A stretch of DNA of 64,000 nucleotides from Pachyseris speciosa (lineage: Eukaryota; Cnidaria; Anthozoa; Scleractinia; Pachyseridae), in NCBI GenBank assembly GCA_016490735.1, contig JAEMWC010000357.1:112001-176000 (forward strand), read 5' to 3'. The translations under genes were made by a program, and so were the position numbers. Under the pieces are notes generated by a model that did not search any database, was not told the origin of the DNA, and saw nothing but the letters and a program-made list of their open reading frames with translations. Each line of letters starts with the position of its first letter. The first letter of the stretch is position 1. Positions 10,511-22,900 of this stretch are shown here, one piece after another.

Positions 10511-13500
10511 CTATATTTAGAGAATAGTTTGCGAATTTTTGGTTTTCACGTGACGTCGGGAAAAAACTAACATTAAACATTTAGATTTTCTTACCTTCAT
10601 CAGGTAAATGACATTTTAAAAATATATATCTGCTGGCCTGTTTTCAGCCAAGTAACACGCTTTGTTTTGAAAATAGTGCAGTTTGAATTTCGAGGTTTTT
10701 TACAATGTGTGACATCTGGATTACTTCTGAGAAACATGCAACATACACGGAAACGATTCGCCTGGTGTTTTCGAGTTTTGAATAACCAATATGTTAAAGA
10801 GAAGTGTCTATGCGTATGTTTTCAAGCTTAGCAGAGAGACAAAATGTTTAGAGAGATCGAGCCAAAGAAAATTCCAGATGTTGCCACTTAATTTAGAAGT
10901 AAACAACGACAGCTGACAACGAATATGGATGGCAACTCTCAGAACAGCTTTGCTCGTACGAGAACAAAAAGGCCTTATGAGAACCCAAAAGCAAACCACT
11001 AGCCAGATAGTCTTCGAGAATTAGAAAGCGCGCGTCCGCCTTCTGCAGCATAAAAGTATCCCGAGTAAACGCTCTTGTTCGATGACTAATGCAAGCTCTT
11101 CATTTTGCATTTTGCTGTCTCAGGACCTCTCAGCGGTCAGTTCTGATTGAGCCACTGAAATGTCACGTGAGGGTAACGCTTGCATTCAAGATGGTTACAT
11201 CACATCGGGAAAGCAGGGGAAGGGATGGAAAGGAATGGACGGTTGCAGAGGCAAAAACACTGATAACTCTGTAAATTTAAGCCACACTAAACTCCAGAAT
11301 GCAGGAGAATCTCGTTTAATTTGTCTTTTACCCACGGTTTGCCGATGGAAAAGGATGACTTTCAGCAATCGGTGATCAGCAGATTTAGCGGATGTTGCAT
11401 CATATACTCGTCACGTACGCCCACGCACAGTTGTAATATCTATTTAAATTTTATCTTTTTTATTTATATGCAATTTTTTCTTAATTTAATTTCATTTTTG
11501 TTTGGTGGTCTGGGCCTCTAACAATAAGCCAAATACTTCCACAGTGAAAGTAAATGCTTGCAATTTCTCTCTGTTTAATTTCTTGACTGAACGGAGGTTT
11601 ACTTGATTTGTCACGCAACAGTTTTAGAACAGTTTCGACAGGATTTGTGATACCAAAAATAATGCATCAGCAAAATTAGCTTCAAATTTCTTACATCACA
11701 CAACCAGAGATAATTTGTCGTTTTACATCATTTTAATTAAATTGTTACAAGATACGGAATATCCGTAGTCACGATTTCGAGCTCTCTCTACCTCTCTCTC
11801 ATTCAAGACCATGCTAGCGTAGCTGAGTTAAAACTTCCGGTATTGCGAGAAAGTTCTCAAGTCGAGGAGTGATGGGGATTAACTCTAGCAATCCATCATT
11901 GCCTTTGAATTGGGTATGATAAACTAAGTTGGTTTTTCGATCCACTAGAAACAGAATATTGATGCACGACTCCGGCACCATTTCTCACGGCATGACGATC
12001 TCAAATAAATTTCTGATAGGGGTTTCTAAATCACTCTAATGTTGTCCACATTTTGAAATATCCAAGAGTCTGCTCGCTATATATCTTTTGCCACTTTTTA
12101 GGCGTTTAGAACTAAGAGAATTTGGAATTTCAAGAATTTAGACCATGAAACATTGCAGTGACATAAAGAAGCATCGATGAAAGGCACACGTCGTAAATAT
12201 CGCAGCATTCAGCAATCACTTTAGTCTTACCCAAATTTTAAGATCTTTTTTCAGCAGTAATGTTAGTTCTTTCACCAGCACGAGCGGTAGAATTGTCTAA
12301 ATCAGCGAGACTTCATTGAAGCCACGTGTTTTACACGCGGAAAATGCCTCGTTAAGCTTTATACACACGCTATAGACTGGCAGAAGTTTCCAACTACCTC
12401 CGCCGAAAAAAAAAAATAATAATAATACACTGTGACTCTGTGGATCAGCAAAAGTAAAGTTTCCTTTTGGGACTTGGGGCATATTGGTAACTTAGTTTAA
12501 TAAAGAATGACTTCAAAAGTTACCATGGCACTTTGTCAGAACAGAACATACTTACGTCAGTCAATTTATGGGAATCCCCTTTGCTATGAATTACTGTAGA
12601 TGTGGTGAGGCGATGCAATTCATGAAACTGGTACTAAAACTCTGGCGATCTTTTGGTAAAGAAAGGTAAACCCTGAATCGCACAGCGAGGTGATAATAAA
12701 AAACTGTTCCTCTTTCGCAATATTTGGTCTTTTCACAGTTGTCGGTCAAGCTGATTGCTGACAACTTAAAAATTGAAATGCGGTAAAGTGGAACGGTGAA
12801 ACAGTAGAACGATGGAACGGTGGAAAATCATCCCAAATCATAAAGAACGGAACTATAAATACAAATGAAATATGAATGCAAGGTTTGGGAAAGCAACGGG
12901 TAATGCATAGTATTTCTGGAGTTGTGTCACAGAGATTGGTGATTTCCTATTGGTGTACGTGTCATGAAATTATCCCGACAAAGAATAAAGCCGGACAGCC
13001 AATGGTAAAGTCCAGTTTATGTATTCTTTAAAATATGCATTTCCTTGCGCACATCTCAGCGGAGACAAAAAATTATACAGTAAGCAAAAACACGTGATCC
13101 TCACCATGTTAGTTTTAAATGCATTTCCAGCCATTTCAGAGGACTTTAATTTAAAAGTTTTCAGGGACAGCATGCTCCCGGATCCCCCTAATTGACTCAC
13201 GCTAACGCGATCGAAGCGAGCGCCCCCCCCCCACCCCACCCCCCCAGTTGCAAACTTGCTTCGCGGGCACTGTAGTCTTGAACAAATTGTTTCGCCGGTG
13301 TACTTTTATGGCGTTTAAATTGCCCTCCCTGATAACGGGAGGGTTTATTCCAACAAATGTCTTTTCGAAGAATATGTTTTGCCAATATTCGACAGGATCC
13401 TACTGTATCCTGCAAATGTTAGCATGACTTATCAGTGCCCAGCAGTAGTTTCAAAGACAGCAATTTCTCTTGGAACTACGGCAATAAACTATTGTATGTA

Positions 13501-13970
13501 TATATTTTTTCTCTTCTCAATTTTATGTATTCCGTCTTTTAGAATTTGGGGTGATTTTCCGCCGTTTTGTCTTTTCGGGTGTTGGGGGAATTTTTCGCCG
13601 TTCCACCATTCCCCACTTTCGGTTGTAGGGACGCCCGGATATCGTGATATAGCGTGTCAAAGCCTGTGACAGCGTTGCAGCTGCGCAACGAGGCAGTCAC
13701 GTTCCTTGAGCAAGTTCTGTTAACGAACGCAGTTAACCTAGAATAAACTGATACAACTCAGTCCCTTCCTTCTTCATTTTGGTAATTTACGAGATGTAGT
13801 AGGGTCGCATATAACCCAGTGCCCGCGACAGGCTACGGGAAGGGAACTTATTCATGATCCTGTAGCATAAATATCGTAGTTGGTACCAATGGAAATATGT
13901 TTGTCGTTTTCCCCGTTTCATCTTCGAGCAAGATTGGTCCCGTCGAGGTTTAACCATACGTGGATCAGCC
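10511..13970. other. No gene recognised
   Basis: AT-rich sequence with short open frames, none with a known domain, plausible exon borders or repeats of interest. A small hairpin CCCTCCCTGATAACGGGAGGG lies near 13322, and a C-rich run lies at about 13225-13245. Confidence 0.5.
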
Positions 13971-14104
13971 AAATGCTACCTATTTTACAGCTTTAATGTG
14001 TTCAAAAAGATGCCTCAAGATCAGTTTTTAAATCGTTACGACTGGTTCACTCGTCTACAACCGGAATGGCTACTACCCATAAAAGTTAATCCGCCGGATC
14101 ATGA

Positions 14105-14290
14105 TTGCTTACGTCACATCTGGGGTCACGTTCCTGTTGTGAGTTAAAATCCGATTGGCTCCTCGGCTCCCTTTTTTGCTTTTCTTTTGTCATTTCCACC
14201 AATCGCGTGAGACATTGTAGTTGTTTATCAGTTCTATATCTCATAGCGTCGCGCTATTTATAAATACGGACGTCACGTCAGGTCTGATTA
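14105..14290 (+). promoter_or_regulatory. Possible promoter
   Basis: Two CCAAT-type boxes (CCGATTGGCT near 14150 and ACCAATCGC near 14198) and a TATA-like TATTTATAAATA near 14260 are followed by GACGTCACGTCA. No first exon was identified downstream, so this is suggestive only. Confidence 0.2.
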
Positions 14291-16270
14291 CATGTGTTAA
14301 AACACGAAATGCTAACGAAGCATTTTTTTTGCGAGCAAAGGACTTTTTGCTGAAGAAAATAATCACTTTCGGATAAAATGCGTTTTACACGGACTATTTC
14401 TTTGCAAAATTCTCACAAACTAAAAAAGCTGATATGATGGCTTGGAACGGTTTTAATAGATTTTTACGATACACATGAGGAAATTTGTATGTCGACGGGC
14501 AGTTCTATGAGTGGCCTCGATTTTTACTTTCCAAATCGAATGAAGCATGGAGACTTTGAAACACAAGATATAGCTGGTAAGAGGGAGGAAGAATTTTGAA
14601 AAATATGTTTGGGGTGACTGGGGTTCGTCAACAGTCACTTCTCCAACAGGATAAAATGTGGCACGTTTCGAGTGTGGCCAAAACAAAAGCTCTTAACCAG
14701 TGTTTGAGTAAATTTGATTTTCTTTGAGACAGTCCTTTCTCCAATTTGTAATCGCTGACTCAAAGAATGCAAGTAGAAAAGTGAAACACGTCTCGCTTAA
14801 ATCGTACAGTGTTTGTGTTTGTCGACCAAGAAGGATTTGGAACCGCATTTAGCTTGTGGAGAAGTGAGATGTGTCTTATTTGAACTGAATTCATCAGCTT
14901 ACAGTTGGGAAGAGTCCAACGCTATGCGGCTGGGAGCAATGTGGAAACTCGAATACTGGAGTGCCCTTTCTGGAAACTTGGGAAAAGCTGTTAACAATCG
15001 AGGAACAGTAATCTGTTATCCAAGCACTTAATGGATCGCTGTTGTTTATGTTCCCTTATTATCCACCGTAAATCAGCTACAGTTGGGACAATCAATTGCA
15101 GTTCTCCAACACTTTCTGTAAGCAGTGTGCAAGGTCAAATGATGGAGCCACCTTTCTGGGAAATCGGGGAGAGGTCTTGACAATTGAAGAACAGTAAACT
15201 CGGCTGTTATAGTTACTGGATCACTTCTCGCTTTAATACGCTTATGGCGCTACAATCTTGGGTCCTGCAAATTTATATTTTTCGTCACGCCATTCTCGTC
15301 CCCAGGACCCTCTGTATCTCTTAGGCACGCCAGCTAACGCCTGCTAAGAGAAGGGAAGGGCTCTGAGGACGAGAATGACCTCATACCCGTCGCACGTCAT
15401 TAGCATTTTACAACTCGCATCTAGGGTCCTCTTTTCCTCCACTCATTGGCACCTTATTTTTTTGCTCAAAGAGCATTTTTCGAGGTGGTGGTGTACAGAT
15501 TGGGTTGCTATCCCACGTCACTCTACACGCAAGCTGTTTGTGTGGTCGTGGGGCGCTCATGGATTTATATTTTAGTGTGCTCTGAGATGTTGTAAACAGT
15601 TTATCCGGTGTCGCGGTCGCTGAGTAATAAGCAATTCCCTGACAGCGCATTAGTGACGCACGCAGTTTTTCACTGTGGCAACGGTTCATATCGGTCAACA
15701 CTGTAGTGTGGCCCCTGATCTGGCGAAATCAAGCTCGAACGCATTTTTTCTTACCTTGCCTTCCTTGTTGAGATTGGGCAAAAGTGAATACCTGGTGACA
15801 ATTATGAAGCCTGAGGAAAGGAACTGTGCCTTGGGCTGTTTTTACGAATGCACTGACACATATATTTACAAAAATTGGTATTAAAATATAATTTTTGAAC
15901 ATAAGAAACAAAACGTTTTTTTTTTTTGGACCACGCGGGAAAGTCTTTGTACAAAACATTGAGGCTTCCCCCGCTGGCTTAGTTCTTCCCGGGGCGTTTT
16001 CCCCAAGGAAATTAATAGTAGACATCCCTGGTAAGCTGCAAAGCACACACAGGTTAACGTCGGCTGTCCCCTCCAGAAGATTTTGTTGATACACACTTGG
16101 ACATCCTGTTCGCCTAAAGCGTCCAGATAACTCGCCCCGGGACCCATCCAGCTGTGGCGGAGAAAAGAATTAAGAGGAAAACTGGTGCGAGCTGACACAA
16201 TGGCTTCCGTGGCACTGTACGTGAGATTCATTCCAGCGCGCAAATCCACACAAAATGCACAGACATCGTC

Positions 16271-17449
16271 TCTGAAAAGAGAAAAGAGAAGGTGTAATTC
16301 TCAGGGGAATGATAAAATAGCGTTCACAACTACCACGATCTCTCACGTTTTCAATCTTTCACGAGCAGTTTAACGTATGATTGTCTTACATTCCTTCTCT
16401 CTATTTATTTGTTTGTTTATTTTTAAATATTCTTAATTTCCGAATTGACAAAATGATCAGCTCACAATTGGCCTGTTGAAACAGCAGGTAGAGAACTACA
16501 CGGTTATCACAGGGATCTTTCGCATCTTTAGTGATAACATTTTGATTCAAAGCAACACGCAAAACGCAAAACGCGGATGTGCTTGCAGATACAATGGTGC
16601 CTTGTTCATTCATTGACCCATCCATCCATCCGTCCTCCCATCCATCCATCCATGCATACATGCATCCGTCCGTCCGTCCGTTCGTTTGTTCGTTCGTTCA
16701 TTCTCATTCATTCGGTTATCTGCATTTTGTAAGCTCTATTGGTTTCTACTTACGCTGTATTGTTCTTCCCAAGATGGCTGGCCTGCTGTCTGTTCCGTGT
16801 GTGTTGTTGATTGTTGTTCTAAAGAATGAAACAACAGGGATGTTTCTCTCAACCACAGTAATCTCAACAAGATATTACAGGGAACACTTCTCTTTCTCAT
16901 TTTAAGGACAGTAAATGGTTTGCCTATCGAAATGTTCAGCCGTGTGCAACCGGTACGTCAGGGGCACCCAACGAGCCAAATCAACCAAAAGCTGTAAAAT
17001 GGTATTTTTAAGTACCTTGTGGTGTTTGAAGTCTGTTTAAAGTGATGTTTTTACAAGCTAGAAAAAGTTCATCTGTTCGGATTCCCTAGCTGAAAGTTTA
17101 ATTGTCCGAAAATGTTAGGGACCAAAATCTTCCTTTGAGAAAATGCAAGCTGAAATGAACTTTCCACGAGCTTTTTAGGGAACTATTTTCATTCCGAAAA
17201 TGCTAGCTGACGTTTTTGTCTGCCAAAAACGGGAATTACGACCTTCCCGAAATCTTATAGGCGCTATGATTTCCCTATTGCGAATCTTTTAGGCCACGTT
17301 TTAGTTACGAAAATCCGAGTGCACTCTTTAATCGACGCCGAAAGCGCAAGGCGAATTACCCTCCACCGAACAGATATCTACCGAAACTTTTCGTTGGGTG
17401 CCCCTGGTACTTATCAACCCTTTCACCGCCGGGGGGCCTCCCTTTGACA

Positions 17450-17488
<39 letters not shown>

Positions 17489-18024
17489 AGCCCCCTTTGG
17501 CGGTGAAACGGCTAAATGATTGAATTGTATTAAGACAATTAGATCCAAATGTTTTCACGAACAACTGCTTAAATAAATAAATAAATAATTTAACACTGAC
17601 GTTTGTTAGAGTAATTTGTAGTGTACCGGGTTTCTTGTAACCGAAGAAAAACGTTCGGAGACATACTGTAAACTCAATCATTTAATTCAACATGGCGAAC
17701 CACCGAAAAGCATATGGCAAAAGCGCGAACTAAGCATGCGCTAACTTATATAAAACAGAAAACCACTCCCAGAAATATATTGACTATTTTTCAAGGCCCT
17801 TGACTTACTCTTCGGGTGACCTCTATGCGGTCAATACGTCGCCATATCCACCGCAATTCGTAGCTTGACTCTTTGAAACCGTATTTGGCAAGCAGCTGGC
17901 GACGCAAAGCACTGTCTGACGTATGTCTTATTACGAACAAGTCCTCCAGGCCTTCAGACGGCTGTCTCGAGATCCAATAAGCCACAGACTGCTGTTCAGT
18001 AATGCTCTCGGTCTTGTTTGGCAT
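16271..18024 (-). CDS. Unrecognised gene A, first exons (paralogue of 28651-30824)
   Basis: Exon 1 (18024-17809) starts MPNKTESITE, holds 72 codons and ends at AGA|GTAAGT. Exon 2 (16818-16754) reads NNNQQHTRNRQQASHLGKNN and ends GC|GTAAGT. Exon 3 probably starts at 16271 after CTTTTCAG and remains open to about 15881, with CAFCVDLRAGMNLT near its start; its end is not resolved. The paralogous copy preserves the frame and both splice phases, with length differences of 9 codons in exon 1 and 1 codon in exon 2. That argues for real coding sequence. The core LFVIRHTSD...LLAKYGF of exon 1 is strongly shared. I do not recognise a family. Two transposons (16959-17406 and 17418-17511) sit in intron 1. 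Further exons downstream on the minus strand are likely but not placed. Confidence 0.55.
16604..16715. repeat. Tetranucleotide repeat (CATC/CGTC/CGTT)
   Basis: Runs of CATC, GTCC and GTTC units. The Met/Trp/Asp-rich and Ser/Pro/His-rich open frames across it are repeat artefacts. Confidence 0.85.
16959..17406. mobile_element. hAT-like MITE with CAGGGGCACCCAAC ends and 6-bp target duplication
   Basis: Terminal inverted repeats CAGGGGCACCCAACGA at both ends, 448 bp. Flanks are GTACGT on the left and GTACTT on the right, a 6-bp duplication with one mismatch. A second member of the family is at 29380-29843 with perfect 6-bp flanks. No coding capacity. Confidence 0.85.
17418..17511. mobile_element. 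94-bp foldback element
   Basis: CCCTTTCACCGCCGGGGGGC at the left pairs with the GGCGGTGAAACGG end at the right. It lies 12 bp beyond the preceding MITE and is absent from the paralogous block. Confidence 0.6.
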
Positions 18025-18974
18025 GCTGCCCTGTTGGTATGAAGCAAAGTGGACTGTGATTTTCTTTGTTACAGTGATTCAGTCTCTCCTGGTAAATTGG
18101 ATTCAATTTTTCGTTTTTGATAGTTGAATGATGATTAGCCGTCATCTGAAGACGGTCAAGAAAAAAAAAAGACTCAGTCTTCCCTGTCTAAACATTCTCT
18201 CATGCCTCACGCGATGCAAATTGAATTTAATATAAAGATTGGTACGTGAAACCAACGATGCGTAAGGAGCATAGGGATTCTAGAATTGGTTCTAGAATCC
18301 TGAAGGGCCGTTTTTACCACAATTGCTAGTAACCTCACAATTGCCTTTGTCGATAAGAGTCTAGACAACGCTGCTCGCGTCAACGTGTCGCGCAAAGCCT
18401 TTTTTCAGTTCGCGCTCTGAAATTAACATTTTCTTTGACGCTGATATTGTGGTAAAAAACAAATCGAATGTGGTTTAGCGTTGTTAAAACCACGTTCGAT
18501 TTGTTAAATACCTGAAATGTCAATCAAGGTGACAAATAAACAAATATGAGTACATAGTACATTTTTACATCGATTCATGAATACAAAAGGAAAAAAAAAA
18601 TAACTTCTCTCCGACTGACAATAGATCATATTCGTGGTCTTCGGTGTTGAACTGGATCTCGCACGAAATGGAGTCTCTTGCGGGGAATACATTTAAGTGT
18701 GAAAAGATTTCCCCATTTAAGCCTCGTGTGCACGCTAGTTCCAGCTCATTACCGAGAATATCAATAAGGTCTATTGCTGCCTCGCGAACTAAGCAAACTG
18801 CCGCTGGATTTAAAATAAATAAGAAAAAAAAAAGGCCAGCAGATTCCCTTAATAGAGAGTTTTAATTCACGTGATTACCAGCCATATTGGTTTACTGAAA
18901 CAAAAGAAAGTATTGTGTCAAGTTGTGTCCCCAATTAGTAGTAAATACTAAATACATCGACACTTCAATAAAGC

Positions 18975-18985
18975 TGTTATTATTA

Positions 18986-19037
<52 letters not shown>

Positions 19038-19056
19038 GATGATGATGATGATGATG
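18975..19056. repeat. (TTA)n then (GAT)n microsatellite
   Basis: About 60 bp of TTA/ATT units pass directly into GAT units. It is preceded by CACTTCAATAAAGCTG, which could be the tail end of a retroposon. 18311-18974 contains nothing else I can identify. Confidence 0.9.
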
Positions 19057-19346
19057 CAGCCGGTTACAACTCTTGTATGCTATATACAGTTACAATAGTA
19101 TGACAGGGCGCTTGAGCGTAACCCGTTAACTATAGTGAAAACTTAGTACAAAACTGTAAATTTAAAATTTTAAATATATCTAAAAATTAGCACTATAAAT
19201 ATTATTATTTGCATTAAAAAAAATATATTTGAATTCCAAGAGGTTTAGTTTGGATCACCAAAATGGCCGCCGTTTCTTTGTTTTGGGACAAGAACATGGG
19301 CGCCGTGGCGTCATGTAAAAACACTCTATAATTACAGTTCAATTTT

Positions 19347-19543
19347 CAGGGGCGTAGCCAGGATTCTACAAAGCGGGAGGGGGGGGAGGGGGGGGGGGTA
19401 AGGGGAGTCAGACTGTGTCAAAGTGGGCTTTTTAACAATGGCTTACCATCATGGCGTTTTCGCCACCTGACTATTGTAGGTTGTTTGCAAAGGGGGTTGG
19501 AGTCACGGGCACCCCAGGACCCCCCTCCCTAGCCACGCCCCTG
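19347..19543. mobile_element. hAT-type MITE with CAGGGGCGTAGCCAGG ends
   Basis: CAGGGGCGTAGCCAGG at the left, CCTAGCCACGCCCCTG at the right, 197 bp. Both sides are flanked by ATTTT (19342-19346 and 19544-19548), a 5-bp target duplication. The end motif is common among animal hAT-derived MITEs. A G-rich tract fills the left part. Confidence 0.85.
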
Positions 19544-19548
19544 ATTTT

Positions 19549-22300
19549 AGAGATTATAAGGTCATTCTCTCCTTCTGATCCTCCGTATATCGTTGTTTCG
19601 ATAATGAAGCAAAAAGCGTTTATTGATTCCATGGACGAAAGTACCGTTTAGATTGGAAAAAAAAGTGGGGGCACAGTTGATTTTTTTGGGTCAGACATAT
19701 GGCTGAATTTCAAATTCTTGAACTCGGTTTTCTAAATTTTTTCAGCTTCTATATAAAAGTTAACTCATTTCCTGCCTGTTTTGTCTCTTCCAAAGAGGAC
19801 AGCTGCCATTCAAGAGTCATGCAATCTGACCGTTACTAAATTATCTTTCACAAGAAGTTAATTCTTATTTGCATACATTATTGTTGTCAGAACTTTTCCC
19901 CCTCATTTTAGTGAGTTCTTAATAATAATTAGTATTGCTGCTTTGAACAAAAGATAGGCTATAGCTATATTTTTTAAATGCATATTTGTTTCATGAGTAA
20001 TCTAAAGCAATTGAATTAAAAAAAAAAAAACAAAGCCATGAATTTTGAATGGTTTGCTAGTTTTATTTGCTATAACTATAATTTATGCATAAAGCTGCAT
20101 AGCTAACATTGGCACAAATTTGTTCTCATTTTTTTGTTTTAACTGCTCGTGTACTCTGTCAATAATTTCTTGGAAAAAATTTAAATGTCTTACTTAAATG
20201 TTTTTGCTGACAATAGAATAATAACTAATTAACAATTAGATTATGAACTCGAGATTTCTATCGTGCATAGAAATCGAGAGCGAATAATCTAATTGTTTTA
20301 ATATAGATGTTCTTGTTGTTCAAAACTAAACAAGTAAATTATCTAAATCCTCCTCGCAGACACTTCAAAAACACGAAGCAGCCACTATCATGTTGACAAT
20401 CGCTACTACTGTCACAGAATAGATAGCAGGTAATGTAGCCAATCAGAGAATGACATTTGTGATAGAACGCTAGTAGATTTATACTAAATAATAATAGGTT
20501 TTACTTTTAGCTTTAAGTGTTAAGAACTCAAAGAACAAGCACAGTGACCCACATTTTTTATTGTTGAAAAGTAATAAGCATGTCAAGATCCAACATTATG
20601 CAAAATTTAAAATTTGTAGGAGGAGATTCAGGGCCATCTTACTATTTGGAATGAATCTGTTCCTACAAATTTTTGCTTTGCAAAAAGTTGTATCTTATTA
20701 TGCTAGTTAGTTTCCAATGATAAAAAAATGGGGGTCACAGAGCATGTTTTTTTAGTTGTTGTCATTTAAAGCTAAAATTAGAATGTTTCGAGCTTTGAAA
20801 GGTGTTTTTTGGCAAAATGCTCGGTAGTCAATGGGTTAAAACACAAATTGATAGCTCAAAGGTCATAGGATATGATTAAACAAGGTGTTCATGAATGCCT
20901 TTATTGCTTAACCATTCATTTTTGCACTACAACATACCATATCTACTCTTGTCGAAATAAAGACTGTCTTCCATCTCTGAGCATCTACCTTTCCAAAGTT
21001 GCTTTACTATTAATATCATATTGAGACTGTCATTGCTGACTCTAATGGCAAGTGATCATTTCACAACACTAAGTGGAAGAAATATGTACAGTGGTAGCAA
21101 GGTAACATAAGTGTTAATAACCAACACATCAAGTATCCTTCATTAAAAGTTTGTTCCTTCTATCCTTTGTTATTAGTAGCATCATTGACTTACATATCGT
21201 TTTAACTTAAGGTGGCTCTGAATCCACTCCCAAGAATTTTTTAACTTTGCAAAAAGTTTGATCTCAACACATTTATGACTTTTGAACAATAACAAAGGGC
21301 GCACTGAGCTTGTTTTTGAGTTATTGTTGCTTGTAGCTAAGATTTTGGGGTCGTTCTGACAGGTTATAGTGTTGCTATAGTAACCTATTAAGTGGAAAAA
21401 GTTTTCATACCTTATTCACCAATGACTGAGCATTTGTTTCATACCACTATAAAGGCAACAACATATAAAGTTTGGTAATAATGATCCATCAAACTGAAAG
21501 TGCTGAAAACCAGTGTTAGCCACCTTTCATTGAGGTTGGTATGAAAATCATGATCAATTACAACAATATAGCCTTGGTTCTGATACATATCCTTGGGTAG
21601 ATCAAGATTAACCTTGGTACTTAAAAGCAATTTCAGGGGCTTGTTGCTCAATGTTCTGCCCAGTGTAGATTTGTGGTTGCAGAACATAACCATTGCTTGT
21701 ATCACTCTTAGGATTGTTCGCACCAAACTGCCTGAATCATACATGGCCCTACTATGGAGTCATGTGCTCTTTTTGAAGATCAGTCCACTCAAAAGGATAA
21801 CCAGGCAAAAGTCTATCTGAGAAACACCTAAGTTTGTAAAGCATACCAGGTTGCTCTTAGAGGCTCTCCAAGGACTGCTTGTCCAGGCTGACCATTAAAC
21901 TCTTCCTAACCAAACTTTCAGGTAACACAAGATTACTATAAATCTGTTATGACTGTTATGCTGGCTCCAGTCTTCACTTTAAAATACAATGTATTTCTTT
22001 TGTTACTAAAAAAGGATGCCAGGTAGCTTCAAAATATCCAATTAGCTACACAAAGTCCAGAGGAGGTTTTCATATCCCTAACTCCTGCTATTTCTTTCCA
22101 TGGCCGGGGATTCTGTGTTTGTCAGGATTTGCATTCCTTTTCACAGAGGCAGTTTTGTTTATCATGGGTCTAGTGAATTAATAAAGATTGTCATATCGTC
22201 ATCCCAAAAGTTAAAGGAGTGCAATCATCACCCCAAACACAAATATGGTTAGGGTTAGTGTAGGGTTGAGCAAAAACACATGGATAGTATTGTTTACAGC
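19549..22300. other. AT-rich stretch without recognised genes
   Basis: Contains a 67-bp near-perfect hairpin at 20231-20297 (arms AACAATTAGATTAT and CTCGAGATTTCTAT with their complements), probably a foldback element. Otherwise only short open frames without domains or convincing splice sites. Confidence 0.5.
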
Positions 22301-22900
22301 TGCTTGGCCCCAAATAAATTAAGTGAGTTGACCCACGCGCTGTTAGGTTTTCCTTAGCACAGCCCTTCGAGGACGCCTTCTCGTGAGATCCCTGTCTGTC
22401 TCTGACTCGAGCGAGGCCTTCATCATTGACAACCCCCCTTCTTTCTGGTCCTACACGAATGAGGGGCTACACGAATGGGGGGCTAAACGAATGAAGAACT
22501 ACATCTGCCTCACCAACACATTAATTCGGCTCTCCATATCTTCAAGACACCCTGTGTTGTTTACATGACATATATCGGGTCCATTCCTCCCAGACTGGAT
22601 GACGTCAGAAGAGGCAATAGGCCGGAAATATTAAAACATAAAGATTATAAGTTTGCAAAATTCACAAAACTGGTTTGGCAAAGAGCGCCTTGGCAAAGAA
22701 GTATAAATTACCGCTTCATAGCTTGTATGTATGTTGTTGCGCGCTGTCGTTGGCGCTTCTAGCTTTAGGTCTTTCTTTAGAGTAACAGCCGCTGACCTTT
22801 ATTTGCTTTTCCTCGGATTCCTTGCGCATGCTTGCTCTTCGGCAGGGGAATCCCTTCTTGCTTCGCACAAGCTGTACATTACTCGAGCATATTGATGAAA
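22300..22900. repeat. Duplicated segment, partner of 25880-26470
   Basis: Shares with 25880-26470, in the same order: GAGTTGACC..CGCGCTGTTA, a GTTTACATGACAT..ATCGGGTCCATTCCTCCCAG stretch, AGAAGAGGCAATAGGCCGGA, AAAGAAGTATAAATTACCG and GGTCTTTCTTTAGAG. The shared part has a CRE-like TGACGTCA (in this copy) and a TATA-like AGTATAAATTA, so it may be promoter sequence, though no first exon follows that I can recognise. Confidence 0.65.

Larger units (their letters stand above)
14280..18310. repeat. Duplicated chromosomal block, copy A
   Basis: Segments match 26470-31135 in the same order and orientation. 14430-14620 pairs with 26640-26820 (ATGGCTTGGAA..GGTTTTAATAGA and AATCGAATGAAGCATGGAGA). 15300-16070 pairs with 27000-27610, 16070-16940 with 28450-29190, 17520-17610 with 29205-29300, and 17800-18310 with 30630-31135. 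Transposons differ between the copies, so insertions followed the duplication. Confidence 0.75.

Noticed and set aside
16401..16661. Minus-strand frame with Trp-Met-Asp-Gly repeats
   Set aside because: Translation of the tetranucleotide repeat at 16604-16715, without other support.
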